Numbered from the stretch's first letter, positions 37,074-46,294 are shown. The stretch is 64,000 nucleotides of DNA from Paenibacillus sp. JCM 10914 (GCF_001315105.1 NZ_BAZR01000005.1:186001-250000), one strand, 5' to 3'. Numbers and translations: made by a program. Notes: generated by a model from the sequence alone, not told the origin.

Positions 37074-37139
37074 TATAGAGGGACCGGCGGTATTCGTGTT
37101 GAATATGACAAGGATGACATCAAGAGAGGTGATTCGACA

Positions 37140-39386
37140 ATGAATCGATTGATCGCGAGCAGGGGGCTGCTCCAGATTTTCTTCGCATTGCAGTTGGTCA
37201 TCGGCATCATGTTCATATTCAATTACATCGTGTACAAAAATTCCATCAACGGAATTTACGACAAGGTGAGCGAAAACAACCGGATGGTGATCAAAAATAT
37301 CATTCAATCGTTCGACACCAACTTCACATCCATCCATAACCTGATCTTCAATATTCATGGGTTGCCTTCCGAGCGAATGCGCAACGACGACGGGTCATAC
37401 GACATGGAGAAGGTGATGTCCCTTCAAGACAGCCTGTCGACTTTCATGACCAATATGGACATCGTCGAGGACATTATCATCTCCTTTAACGATCATGACC
37501 TGGCCATCACAACACGGGGTACAAGCAATCTGGACTCGTTATTCGACAGGCGATACAAGTCGCAGCGCTACAATTCGATGTTCTGGAAGAACTATACGCG
37601 CTCGGAGCATGAGTTTACGATGTTCCCTGCGGAGACGTACGTGGATCAGAGCAACAACTATGGTCGCAATCTCATGATTGCCGTGGACAGCAACAAATTC
37701 CGAATGTCCAACAAAAATCTGATGATCCTCATTAGCGTCAATGAGCTGCTCAAAGGCATTGATCTCAATTCCATGATCCCCGGCGCTTCATTGATCGTGC
37801 TCGATCATAACCGCAACGTGATCCTGAGCACGGAGAAGGACCTGGATCTGGTGAACATTCTCAATGACGTCTATTTCAATCCGTCGCAGGAAGCCTCGCT
37901 TACCCAAGGCGACTATGAATATAACTTCTATAAATCCGACTATAACGGGTTCATTTATATTAATAAAATGCCGTACAAGTTTCAGAATATCAATTCCGTG
38001 ACGAATGCCAACCAGTGGATTATGTATGGGGCGATTGTGCTCGCGGCGATTCTCTCGCTGCTGCTTAGTATTTATCTATATCGACCGGTAAAGAACATCG
38101 TGCAGTTGCTGGGCGGAAATACCGCGAAAGGGAATGATTTTGTCAAAATCCAAAGTGGCATTATCAAGGTCCAACGTGAGAATGAGTCCCTTCTCAAACA
38201 GATGGATCTGGTGGACGAAGAAATACGCCGCGGCGTATTTTTGCAGACACTGGATGGACATAACCACTCCCGGGAGCAGGAGATGCAGATGCAGAAATAT
38301 TACACGCACTTTTTCCAGTGCAGGCACTTCATGATGGCATCCATTCATCTCCAAGTGAAAGGCAAGGCGGAAGCCGGGAACGACCTCGTGCTGGAGGAAT
38401 TAACGGAACAGATTCGCCAGGATTTGCGGGAATGTTATCAGCATGCGGTACTCTATCATGTTGAGCAGCTGACCTTCCTTGCATTGATCGGTCTGGATCA
38501 CCCGTCCGAGCGCAAGCAGCTGGTTCAATCGTTCGAGGGTTACATTCGTCAATCGCAGGAGAATTCACTGCGGGCATTTACAGTCTGGGGCTGTGTCAGC
38601 CGAACGTATGAATCCAAAATCAGTAACTGTGTGGAAGCGTATCGGAATATCAAGGAAGGGCAATTGTACCGTAACGTGGATGCTGAGACGGATCTCGTGG
38701 ATATCGAGGAGATCCGCTACATACCGGATCTTTATTTTCCATTGGAGCGAATCGAGAAGCTCAGCAATTGTATGATCAGTGGCAAGGTGGATGAAGGGCT
38801 GCAGATTGTGAATGAGATTATGACCAAGAACGTATCACTTCAGATCCATCACCATCAACTGGTGCATATTGCGAAGAGCATGTTCTTCTTCGTCGTGAAG
38901 CAGGTGGATGCGTCACTGACAGAACGGGATACCTTGTTCCGGCTGGAGAGCGATTTCATGCGTAAGGTGGATCAGGCGTTTACGTATAAAGAGATTCAGG
39001 ATGCCTTAGTTGAAGTCATTCGCGTAACGGCGAACATGCGGAGCCATGACCCGCGAAGCAAGTTGAATCCTGCATTCATCTCCCAGTATATTGAGCTTCA
39101 TTACATGGAAAATTTGTATTTGGATCATATGGCAGAGGTACTCGATACGAGCTCGAAGTATTTCTCGAACTATTTCAAGAAGACGTTTGGCGTAAATTAT
39201 GTGGAATATCTGAATAAAGTGAGGTTATCGCATGCCCGTGAATATTTACGCCATACGGATCTAAGTATTGCCGAGATTGGTGAGAAGACCGGGTATTCGA
39301 ACGCATCGACATTCACGACGACATTCAAGAAGTACAGCGGCGTCTCGCCGAGTGAATATCGGAAAGCACAGGACAATAAATCATGA
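37140..39386 (+). CDS. Membrane-bound AraC-family transcriptional regulator (YtdP-like)
   Basis: A 748-residue protein. One helix near residues 8-30 (IFFALQLVIGIMFIFNYIVY), an extracellular Cache-like sensor to about residue 295, a second helix (WIMYGAIVLAAILSLLLSIY), a cytoplasmic linker, and a C-terminal AraC HTH from about residue 640 (YLDHMAEVLDTSSKYFSNYF, IAEIGEKTGYSNASTFTTTF). Such one-component regulators read an extracellular sugar and switch on the neighbouring transporter. It starts 66 bases after the permease and so belongs to the transporter unit. ATG follows AGAGAGGTGA. Confidence 0.88.
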   Translation: MNRLIASRGLLQIFFALQLVIGIMFIFNYIVYKNSINGIYDKVSENNRMVIKNIIQSFDTNFTSIHNLIFNIHGLPSERMRNDDGSYDMEKVMSLQDSLSTFMTNMDIVEDIIISFNDHDLAITTRGTSNLDSLFDRRYKSQRYNSMFWKNYTRSEHEFTMFPAETYVDQSNNYGRNLMIAVDSNKFRMSNKNLMILISVNELLKGIDLNSMIPGASLIVLDHNRNVILSTEKDLDLVNILNDVYFNPSQEASLTQGDYEYNFYKSDYNGFIYINKMPYKFQNINSVTNANQWIMYGAIVLAAILSLLLSIYLYRPVKNIVQLLGGNTAKGNDFVKIQSGIIKVQRENESLLKQMDLVDEEIRRGVFLQTLDGHNHSREQEMQMQKYYTHFFQCRHFMMASIHLQVKGKAEAGNDLVLEELTEQIRQDLRECYQHAVLYHVEQLTFLALIGLDHPSERKQLVQSFEGYIRQSQENSLRAFTVWGCVSRTYESKISNCVEAYRNIKEGQLYRNVDAETDLVDIEEIRYIPDLYFPLERIEKLSNCMISGKVDEGLQIVNEIMTKNVSLQIHHHQLVHIAKSMFFFVVKQVDASLTERDTLFRLESDFMRKVDQAFTYKEIQDALVEVIRVTANMRSHDPRSKLNPAFISQYIELHYMENLYLDHMAEVLDTSSKYFSNYFKKTFGVNYVEYLNKVRLSHAREYLRHTDLSIAEIGEKTGYSNASTFTTTFKKYSGVSPSEYRKAQDNKS

Positions 39387-39407
39387 GATTCGATAAGGAG
39401 GTTTACA

Positions 39408-40406
39408 ATGAAGGCGGTTGCTACCATTCACGGACAAGTCATAGTTGATCAAGTGGATCAACCGGAGGTTACGCCATCCGGTCATGTACGCATTCGGACC
39501 GAGTATTCGGCGGTTAGCCCGGGAACGGAAATGATATTCATACGTCAGGCTTCCGGGCGGAAGGTCGTCATGGGCTATAGTGCGGTCGGCATCGTAGAAC
39601 AGGTCGGCGAACACGTACAGGGAATAGCAGTCGGTCAACGAGTAGCCTGCTACGGTGCACCTTATGTGCGACACGCGGAGTTTCTGAACGTGCCATCGAA
39701 TCTGACGGCTGTCGTTCCGGATCATGTAGATCCGCAGGAAGCGGCGTTTGCAGGCCTCGGTGCCATCGCCATTCATGCTCTGCGGGTCGCGGATTTAAGG
39801 TTTGGAGAGTCGGCTGTGGTGGTTGGCCTTGGTATACTCGGTCAATTGATCGCGCAGATTGCCAATGCGGCGGCGTATCCGGTGGCGGGTTACGATCTGA
39901 ATGCGGTACGAGCAGCAGGAATGAGAGGTTATATCGCGCATGCATATCATAATCAAGAACAACTGGAGGAGCACATTCAATTAATGACCAGGGGACATGG
40001 CGTCGATAGCGTCATCTTGTGCGCAAGCGGACCGGGCGAGGAGCTAATCAACGCCTCCATGCGCTGGATCCGGGATCGGGGAAAGATCGTCATCGTTGGC
40101 GATTTGGCCACAACCTATTCCAGGAATGCGATGTTTGGCAAAGAAGCGCAGGTGTTGATCTCACGTGCCGGAGGGCCGGGTCGTTACGATACGAGTTACG
40201 AATTGGAGAATACCGATTATCCGATCGGATTCGTCCGGTGGACGGAGGGGCGCAATATGGCCGAGTATATTCGCTTGCTTGCGGAAGGTAGGATAGCGGT
40301 AAAATCGCTGATCTCACACGTTGTCCCGGTGGATCAGGCGAGCACGGCCTATGCGCGTTACGGCCCAGGGTCATCAACGCTGGGCACCGTCTTTAAGTAT
40401 GCATGA
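39408..40406 (+). CDS. Medium-chain (zinc-type) alcohol/polyol dehydrogenase family protein
   Basis: A 332-residue MDR protein. N-terminal GroES-like domain (VRIRTEYSAVSPGTEM, VVMGYSAVGIVEQVGEHVQG), then a Rossmann fold with VVVGLGILGQLIAQIA and the late segment SRAGGPGRYDTSYE. The Cys/His residues of the classical catalytic zinc site are not obvious, so it may be zinc-free or act on a different substrate class, similar to proteins named bi-domain or inositol-type dehydrogenases. AAGGAGG precedes the ATG; it lies 21 bases after the AraC gene and is followed by a terminator, which closes the sugar operon. Confidence 0.8.
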   Translation: MKAVATIHGQVIVDQVDQPEVTPSGHVRIRTEYSAVSPGTEMIFIRQASGRKVVMGYSAVGIVEQVGEHVQGIAVGQRVACYGAPYVRHAEFLNVPSNLTAVVPDHVDPQEAAFAGLGAIAIHALRVADLRFGESAVVVGLGILGQLIAQIANAAAYPVAGYDLNAVRAAGMRGYIAHAYHNQEQLEEHIQLMTRGHGVDSVILCASGPGEELINASMRWIRDRGKIVIVGDLATTYSRNAMFGKEAQVLISRAGGPGRYDTSYELENTDYPIGFVRWTEGRNMAEYIRLLAEGRIAVKSLISHVVPVDQASTAYARYGPGSSTLGTVFKYA

Positions 40407-40413
40407 GTCCATA

Positions 40414-40456
40414 ATGGTCTTTCCCGGCGGTAGTAGCGGGAAAGACCATTTTTTTT
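40414..40456 (+). terminator. Rho-independent terminator of the sugar operon
   Basis: A 13-bp perfect stem ATGGTCTTTCCCG / CGGGAAAGACCAT and seven following T. Confidence 0.92.
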
Positions 40457-40488
40457 CTATGAAAATAGCACGTGAGGCTTATCATGGA

Positions 40489-40517
40489 TTTACAATAATA
40501 TACAAATATAATATAAT
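40489..40517 (+). promoter_or_regulatory. Sigma-A promoter of the GH8 gene
   Basis: TTTACA (40489-40494), a 17-base spacer and a perfect TATAAT (40512-40517). Transcription would start near 40524. Confidence 0.7.
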
Positions 40518-40547
40518 TGTACTGCATATGAATATTTATCTTATTAT

Positions 40548-40562
40548 ATGTAAGCGTTATCA
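40548..40562 (+). promoter_or_regulatory. cre site (CcpA operator) in the GH8 leader
   Basis: ATGTAAGCGTTATCA fits the cre consensus WTGNAARCGNWWWCA at every position. It sits about 25-40 bases downstream of the expected transcription start, a position at which CcpA acts as a roadblock. Confidence 0.75.
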
Positions 40563-40657
40563 TATGGAAGGTGGTGGTGCTGTTTAAGTGCCGGAATGAT
40601 GTCGGCTGCTGTCGAGAGATGAAGATGACAACATTAATCATTAGAGGAGAGATGTTA

Positions 40658-41881
40658 ATGAACGTATTTCGAAAATCCGTAATTCGCAAAACAGCGATGT
40701 GGGTGTGTGCCCTTCTGCTCGTTTTGCCTGCCGGACTTTCCATGGCCGCCAACAAACCATTCCCGCAGCATACGACATACACCAGCGGCTCGATTAAACC
40801 TAATAATGTAACACAATCGGCGATGGACAATGCGGTAACGAGTAAATGGAATAGTTGGAAAGGCTCTTTCCTCAAACCAGCCGCAACGGGGCAATATTAT
40901 GTGAAATATAATTCCGCTGGAGAGACCGTATCGGAAGCTCACGGCTATGGTATGATCTTTACGGTGCTGATGGCGGGTTATGACAGTAATGCTCGGACCT
41001 ATTTTGACGGGCTTTATCGATACTACCAAGCGCATCCAAGCAATAATAATCCGTATTTGATGGCTTGGAAACAGAATAGCAGCTTCCAGAATATCGAAGG
41101 TGCCAATTCGGCAACCGATGGTGATATGGACATAGCTTATGCACTCCTGCTTGCGGACAGGCAGTGGGGAAGCAGTGGATCGATCAATTATTTGCAAGCG
41201 GCCAAGAATATCATTAATGCGATTATGAGCAATGACGTCAATCAATCCCAATGGACGCTTCGGCTCGGGGACTGGGCTACCAGCGGCAACTACAATACCG
41301 CGACACGGCCATCGGATTTCATGATGAATCATCTGAAAGCGTTCAAAGCCGCTACAGGCGACACACGCTGGGATAATGTTATCAACAAGACGTACACAAT
41401 CATTAATTCGATTTATAACGGCTACAGTTCGAACACTGGATTTCTGCCAGACTTCGTGGTGCTATCGGGCAGCAATTACCAGCCTGCGGGACCAGGGTTC
41501 CTGGAAGGGGCTTATGACGGGCAGTATTACTATAATTCCTCTCGGACACCGTGGCGGATTGGAACAGACTATCTCTTGACCGGTGATAACCGTGCACTGA
41601 ATCAATTGAACAAGATGAATACCTTCATCAAGTCGGCCACAAGCAGCAATCCGGCTAATGTGAAGGCGGGTTATAACTTGAACGGTACGGCGCTGGTGAC
41701 ATACAACAGCGGTGCGTTCTATGCCCCATTCGGCGTAAGTGCTATGACGTCGTCCAGCCATCAGAGCTGGCTCAATTCCGTGTGGACATACACGGTGAAT
41801 GCATCGGCGGAAGGTTATTACGAGGAGAGCATCAAGCTGTTCTCGCTGATCGTAATGTCGGGTAACTGGTGGACTTATTAA
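40658..41881 (+). CDS. Secreted glycoside hydrolase family 8 (endo-beta-1,4-glucanase / chitosanase / lichenase)
   Basis: A 407-residue exported enzyme. ATG 40658 follows AGAGGAGAG by seven bases and begins a signal peptide (IRKTAMWVCALLLVLPAGLS, then MAANKPF). The (alpha/alpha)6 GH8 fold is evident: VSEAHGYGMIFTVLMAGYD with the general-acid Glu, ATDGDMDIAYALLLADRQW, and GFLEGAYDGQYYYNSSRTPW, whose Glu matches the GH8b chitosanase/glucanase group of Bacillus. It cuts beta-1,4 links in chitosan or mixed beta-glucan; which one is preferred cannot be told. Monocistronic with its own promoter, cre site and terminator, so it should be glucose-repressed. Confidence 0.9.
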   Translation: MNVFRKSVIRKTAMWVCALLLVLPAGLSMAANKPFPQHTTYTSGSIKPNNVTQSAMDNAVTSKWNSWKGSFLKPAATGQYYVKYNSAGETVSEAHGYGMIFTVLMAGYDSNARTYFDGLYRYYQAHPSNNNPYLMAWKQNSSFQNIEGANSATDGDMDIAYALLLADRQWGSSGSINYLQAAKNIINAIMSNDVNQSQWTLRLGDWATSGNYNTATRPSDFMMNHLKAFKAATGDTRWDNVINKTYTIINSIYNGYSSNTGFLPDFVVLSGSNYQPAGPGFLEGAYDGQYYYNSSRTPWRIGTDYLLTGDNRALNQLNKMNTFIKSATSSNPANVKAGYNLNGTALVTYNSGAFYAPFGVSAMTSSSHQSWLNSVWTYTVNASAEGYYEESIKLFSLIVMSGNWWTY

Positions 41882-41923
41882 TTTCTATCTGATGGCTCTT
41901 CGAATCAGATCGTGTGTCAAATA

Positions 41924-41974
41924 AAGCCACAGCGGTGCTCAGGATGTTATTCCTGCGCCGTTATGGCTTTTTTT
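41924..41974 (+). terminator. Rho-independent terminator of the GH8 gene
   Basis: AAGCCA and CGG paired with CCG and TGGCTT, inner CAGG / CCTG, followed by a run of T. Confidence 0.85.
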
Positions 41975-42163
41975 CGTTAGCCGCTTTCTTGAGCAAATTA
42001 TGATAAGGTGTTGCAGCATGGTGCGAAAGAATCGAAGCTTGGCTAAGGGGGGAGGATCGGGGTTATGACACCTTAACAAATTTCAACGATGGATAAGCTT
42101 ATTCATAAAGCGTGGTCAATCGACTTATTGGCCGCGTTGGAAACCTGAGAGGAGAAGAAGACG

Positions 42164-42247
42164 ATGTATTATTATGGTTATCGATTTTCTGATAAGAACG
42201 TGCTTACGTTAGAAAGTATAAAAATGGTGCAGATGATAGCGATTTGA
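42164..42247 (+). pseudogene. Short 27-residue reading frame, probably a remnant
   Basis: ATG 42164 follows AGGAGAAGAAG and opens MYYYGYRFSDKNVLTLESIK, ending seven residues later. It has a good translation start but no recognisable domain. It is probably the broken head of a former gene next to the acetyltransferase remnant; a genuine small peptide cannot be excluded. Confidence 0.3.
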
Positions 42248-42299
42248 ATTAATTGTTATTAAGATTAAAGGTAGTATTGTAGAATAAGGGTCGGAAAAA

Positions 42300-42491
42300 T
42301 TTGAAACCGAACGACTTTTATTGCGTATTCCTCAGATTGGCGATGGAGCCATGATTAATGAGGCAATAAAAGATTCTTATGAATTTTTGGATAAGTGGAT
42401 TCACCCAATTCCAAAAACCGAAGAGACTGAAGCCAATGCTCGTAAGCTTCGATCGAATTTCTTTTTGCGTGAAGCATTAACTTTTAAATAG
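42300..42491 (+). pseudogene. GNAT N-acetyltransferase remnant (RimL-like N-terminus)
   Basis: The frame reads FETERLLLRIPQIGDGAMIN, then EAIKDSYEFLDKWIHPIPKT and EETEANARKLRSNFFLREAL, ending in a stop. This is the first ~60 residues of the RimL/ribosomal-protein acetyltransferase type (TERLLLR-P---GD---N). It has no start codon in a good context, and the acetyl-CoA-binding part is missing. It is therefore a truncated pseudogene. Confidence 0.7.
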
Positions 42492-42574
42492 GCCGTTTAT
42501 AAGAACTCTAGCAGTCGGTCGATTATAGATTATAAAACTAGCAGATTAATTTAACTTTTAGATTCATTACAAAG

Positions 42575-42621
42575 GCTTTCTTCCATGAAGTGTAGAACTT
42601 ATTATGGGAGGAAGCTTTTTT
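42575..42621 (+). terminator. Rho-independent terminator in the debris region
   Basis: GCTTTCTTCCAT pairs with ATGGGAGGAAGC (with G-U pairs), followed by six T. Confidence 0.7.
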
Positions 42622-42746
42622 GTGTGTGACTTGCTTCATAGCATATTTTTTCTTGCTCCAATAATAAACATTCCCTACCGGAATGTCGATGATGAGTATA
42701 TATAGAATACGTTCTAGTCGTTGTTTGTTGTGGTCTATATTTGGGG

Positions 42747-44050
42747 GTGAACAAATTGGGCGATCGGGGGCTGGATTACAGGCGGATTGGCCTGGTCATG
42801 GTGCTGTGTGTAGGGTTATTGATGTTGACGGCAGCTTGTACGGTGGCGGAGTTGCCGGCGGAGGACGCGCGCCAATCGGTGTCCAACAAGACTCGGGGGA
42901 GTCAAAATCAGGGTCTGTGATCATGGCGAATGATGCTGTGCAAAAAGCAGGCGAGGAGAGGAACGAGAGCAACACCCAGAACTTGGAGAGAGAGATCTTC
43001 GAAGTGGACTTAAGCAAAATCGAGCGTACGGCGATTGAAACGGTGATCCTCATGTACGAAGCTCTCCAGGCCAAGGACAAGGAGAGCTACTTCCAGCATG
43101 CTGACATTCCGAGTATGCGGATATCTCCGGCTAAATTGGAGGTTATGATGATCGAAGCGGGCCGGCGAGAACTTCGGCCGGAACGGTTCATGCTATTGGA
43201 TCGATCGGTACTGGATCCGGAGAAGCTGTCATTGTTGGCTTTGACTTATGGCAGCCAAGCAGAAGTCGTATTGGAGGAGCTAAGCCATGGCGATCGGCAT
43301 CTATGGTTCGTTAATGAATTTCCGGACGGACCGAGGGTTGTCGATCAGAATACGATCTATCCGGGTGCCTATGAGCTCGGTAGGGACGCGGGTCTCGAAG
43401 AGTTGATCAATGTCGGGATTGAGCAAGCGGCAGAGAATCGCCGGTTCCTGGCGGTTAAGTCGAAGAAACCGATCATGACTCCAATGCAGACGGTCTCCAT
43501 GCTGTATCAGGCGGCACAAGATGGCGATGAATCGACTTTCTATCAGCTCTCCGGTGGGGATGAGGGGTATTTCGCTGGCAGGTACGCACAGGATATGGTG
43601 GAATTCTCGGAGTGGATGAAGGCATTCGAAAGCGTGCAGCGCTTCCCGATGGAAGACATACCGCGCGCCAAGCTCGCAGGCGCCTATCGGGCAGATTACA
43701 ATGAGCGTTTCGGTTCCGAGTGGCAAGTGGTGGTAGCCTGGGACCCGCGCGAAGAGAGCGGGTACATGGGAACATCCTGGATTATGGCGCCAGGCATGGA
43801 CGGTATCCGTTATGTGGTGAAGCAGGCATTGACAGCCGATCTGAAGTCGTTCCTCAGCGATGAATACATACGTGTTCCGCAGATGATAACAACGAGTAGC
43901 AGCACAGGCACCAGTTCAGCGATAACAAAAGCGCGCATCCGGAATAAATTCCTGCTGCGTGCTTTTGTTATTGCGGAGCCCTTACGGCTGCAGATTCTTG
44001 ATGGTATCCAGCGTTTCGTTGATCTTGTCCACGGTCTGGACGATGTTTGA
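42747..44050 (+). CDS. Lipoprotein of unknown function (frameshifted; end uncertain)
   Basis: The frame from GTG 42747 (or TTG 42756, after GGGGGTGA) gives a lipoprotein signal, RRIGLVMVLCVGLLMLTAAC, but stops at 42919. Adding one G at about 42895 (ACTCGGGGGAGTC) joins it to the long frame (GESKSGSVIMANDAVQKAGE onward), which then runs to 44050, about 434 residues. The body shows two related segments (IETVILMYEALQAKDKESYF and QTVSMLYQAAQDGDESTFYQ), so it may be a duplicated small domain. The last ~40 residues run through the shared terminator and into the opposite gene, so another base is probably missing after ~43850. No known family recognised. Confidence 0.6.
43922..43971. terminator. Bidirectional terminator between the two lipoprotein genes
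   Basis: A stem of 11 bp, ATAACAAAAGC / GCTTTTGTTAT, with an extended GCGCA / TGCGT-type interior; A and T tracts are built into both arms. Confidence 0.8.
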
Positions 44051-44413
44051 ATTCTGGATGTCGGTCACTCCGTTCTGAATCTGATCCATGTAACCGTTAA
44101 TGTCCGTTAACAACGTATCGTTTAACCCGACCAACTGCTCATGGATGGAGTCGGCGAAAGCGGGGGCATCGATCCCGTTAAAGTCGGCGATCCGCTGCTT
44201 CATCTCTTCCAGCTCCTTATTCAGCGCCTCTGTGGCTTCGGCGCTTTTAGCTGCCTGCTTCGCCAGTTCAGGTATGGAGCTCGCGAATTGCGAGGTTTCA
44301 TTAATGAAGGTTCCGGCTTCTTGTGTATAGTCAAGGGACTGGTTGACGCTATCCAATAGGGAACATCCGGAGAGCGTAATCAGCATCATTGGGATCACTA
44401 GCCATTTTTTCAT
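43982..44413 (-). CDS. Lipoprotein, DUF6376-like
   Basis: A 143-residue lipoprotein: signal MKKWLVIPMMLITLSGCSLL, so Cys of LSGC is the acylation site. ATG 44413 follows AGGAGGATG. The mature part is a helical bundle with the pattern NQSLDYTQEAGTFINETSQF, PELAKQAAKSAEATEALNKE and IHEQLVGLNDTLLTDINGYM, as in the DUF6376 lipoproteins of Bacillus and Paenibacillus. Function is unknown. It is convergent with the preceding lipoprotein gene and shares its terminator. Confidence 0.78.
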   Translation of the reverse strand: MKKWLVIPMMLITLSGCSLLDSVNQSLDYTQEAGTFINETSQFASSIPELAKQAAKSAEATEALNKELEEMKQRIADFNGIDAPAFADSIHEQLVGLNDTLLTDINGYMDQIQNGVTDIQNSNIVQTVDKINETLDTIKNLQP

Positions 44414-44554
44414 GGGGGTCATCCTCCTGTTCAGCATTCGTTTGTCCTTTTCCTACGCATGAGCGAGAAAAAGGTTTTGTTTTTTTGCGGGGAGTCGTTG
44501 GAAAAGGAGAGCTCGACGAAAACGAGCAGGCAGGGGAGCGCGCGTTCCGCTACT

Positions 44555-45088
44555 TTAATAATGGCTGCCTTGGATCAAGCGGATAAGGTGAATGAAGCCT
44601 TCCACCATGCGCGCAAACATGCTTTTTCCGCCAGTGGTTCCCGTTTCTCCTTGTTCGGTCTCCTCCCCGGTGCTCCCCGGCTTCGCGCCTTCGCCGAGCG
44701 AAGCAACGTCCACGCCGGCAACAGGCCCGGTGTTCCCGCACAGATGGGCCTTGGGCTTATGGATGTCATCGGCGTCGGCAAAGACAACGTATTCTTTGCC
44801 CTTCTCGAACGTATCCCAGCCGTTGGAGTAAATGTCGATACGCTGCAGCTTCGAGTCGCCCTTCCACCATTCCGTAACTTCGAACGTATAATAGAATTTA
44901 TCGACCAGGCGATGATCCTGCGTGGAGACCAAGGTTCCGCGGAATACGATGTCTGAGTCCGCAACTTCCTCCGTGACAGCCCGGGGTGGCGCGCAAGACA
45001 GGGCGTGTACCGGCTCGCTGCCCCAGCCAAGCCATGCCTGCCCGAGCAGCATCAGGCTGAGCAGGGCGAGTATTCCTGTTCTCTTCAT
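44555..45088 (-). CDS. Secreted NTR/TIMP-like protein
   Basis: A 177-residue exported protein. Signal MKRTGILALLSLMLLGQAWL, cleaved around HALSCAPP. The mature start SCAPPRAVTEEVADSDIVFR and FEVTEWWKGD resembles the netrin/TIMP-like (NTR) beta-barrel found in many bacterial surface proteins, with Cys in HALSCAPP and HLCGNTG probably forming a disulfide. A Gly/Glu/Thr-rich linker precedes a hydrophobic end (MFARMVEGFIHLIRLI), which may anchor it. ATG 45088 follows GGTGGAGGGATATC. It lies upstream of the first 173-bp repeat. Function unknown. Confidence 0.65.
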   Translation of the reverse strand: MKRTGILALLSLMLLGQAWLGWGSEPVHALSCAPPRAVTEEVADSDIVFRGTLVSTQDHRLVDKFYYTFEVTEWWKGDSKLQRIDIYSNGWDTFEKGKEYVVFADADDIHKPKAHLCGNTGPVAGVDVASLGEGAKPGSTGEETEQGETGTTGGKSMFARMVEGFIHLIRLIQGSHY

Positions 45089-45113
45089 GATATCCCTCCA
45101 CCTTAACAGTAAA

Positions 45114-45286
45114 ATTTATGTAATAGACGATAGGGGGAGGCGGATTGTTGCAAACGGAACCAAATACCCGGGAACCGCAGGCTCCCGGGGGATGGACTTC
45201 AACCATGATGAATAGATTTTGGCTAGATCTGCCTTGCCTCGAGTCGCCTGGCGATGATCGACAGCGTGTAATTCAAGGTGAAATAC
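45114..45286. repeat. 173-bp direct repeat, copy 1
   Basis: Matches 49872-50044 with two differences (A/G at about 45130 and in CATGATGAAT). It contains the last ~63 bases of a glnP-like gene and its 3' flank, including CCCGGGA / TCCCGGG. After copy 1 the sequence jumps directly into an SLH-domain tail, while after copy 2 it continues into the intact glnP. Copy 1 is thus a displaced fragment. Confidence 0.9.
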
Positions 45287-45426
45287 TAGAAGCCATTCAT
45301 CAAGCGATTGGTCTGGGAATTATGAAGGGTGATGAATCTGGCTATATTCGACCGCGGGCAGTCACTTCACGAGCAGAAATGGTCGTCATGCTTTCCCGTA
45401 TCCTGCAGCTACAGAACGGAAACTAA
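45287..45426 (+). pseudogene. SLH-domain tail fragment fused to the repeat
   Basis: Encodes EAIHQAIGLGIMKGDESGYI, RPRAVTSRAEMVVMLSRILQ and a stop: the last SLH motif of a surface protein, 112 bases of which (45287-45398) match 49612-49723 with two differences. The join to the repeat is in frame with an open reading frame starting at 45145, which is a chance fusion of antisense glnP sequence and SLH sequence, not a gene that I would trust. Confidence 0.75.
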
Positions 45427-45652
45427 GATTTTTTGAATGAAACGATGCACATGCGAATTTAATAAGAGTAATTAAATCAGGCAAGCTGGGAGTTTCCCCC
45501 CAATCTCTATTTTTTGTGTAATAACCATTAATTAGATGGGGAGACACTCCTTTTTTTGCGCTTAAATAGCCTTTTTCTTGTCTTCTAAAACTTTAGTATG
45601 ATTACTAATTCTAAAAACTATAATACTATCTTGAAGTAGTAGGAGTTTGCTA

Positions 45653-46262
45653 ATAGTGGCACAAGAATACTGCTTCTATGTATCTCTATTGTTGCTGTTC
45701 TGTTTTTATCGCTTGGAAGGGGAGAGGCTGCCTTCGTTGATCCCCTTGATTAATTCACAACAGGTACTCCAGATGGGCACGGAGGATCAAATAATATCGG
45801 ACAAAGCTTTGTAGCTGGAAAGACGGGGTACATGTACGATCTGGAATTACATATGCTCGCCGTACCACCTCCTATTGTTACTGTAACCATTGAAATTCTT
45901 GAGGGTCAAACGATGACAGGAAACGTGTTAGGGACTGGAAGCTTCAGTAGTAGTATCCGTACCCGGACTCCCAGGAGGTTGGGTGCCAGTAACATTTACA
46001 GATGGCGTTTACTTGCAAGCTGGGAATACGTATACAATTAAAATGACGACATCAAGCCAGACTGGTCAGGTACAATGGCAATTGCTTGATCAAGGCGCTT
46101 ATGCCAACGGAACCCAGTTTTATGAAGGTTTATGGGGAGATCTTGCGTTTGATTTTTTCTTCAGAACGTATGTCGCCGATGAGCAAAGGCAATACGCGAC
46201 GGAGTTGGTAGTAAGTTCACTATCAGGCAACTATGGGGACACCGTCCAACTGAATGCGGATT
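45653..46262 (+). pseudogene. Decayed N-terminal part of an S-layer-type protein
   Basis: Parallel to the intact gene that follows. It has a signal-like ILLLCISIVAVLFLSLG, then GEAAFVDPLD followed by a stop codon (TAA where the intact copy has CAA). It continues with MYDLELHMLAVPPPIVTVTI and EILEGQTMTGNVLGTGSF, has a frame change near 45970, and resumes as VPVTFTDGVYLQAGNTYTIK to QLNADLTIF, where similarity stops abruptly. It diverges clearly from the intact copy, so it is an older paralogue, not a recent tandem duplicate. Confidence 0.8.
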
Positions 46263-46294
46263 TAACTATTTTTTTCTATATAACTTTAGTTAGA

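Larger units (their letters stand above)
41975..42746. other. AT-rich region with gene debris
   Basis: About 770 bases. It contains a 27-codon frame with ribosome site, a remnant of a GNAT acetyltransferase and a terminator (all listed), but no complete gene. Base composition is clearly richer in A and T than the neighbours, as expected of a decayed or recently acquired stretch. Confidence 0.5.

Noticed and set aside
45145..45426. Open reading frame of 93 codons joining antisense glnP-flank sequence to an SLH tail
   Set aside because: The first half is the reverse of glnP and its flank; the fusion arises from the rearrangement and has no signal peptide or plausible start context.
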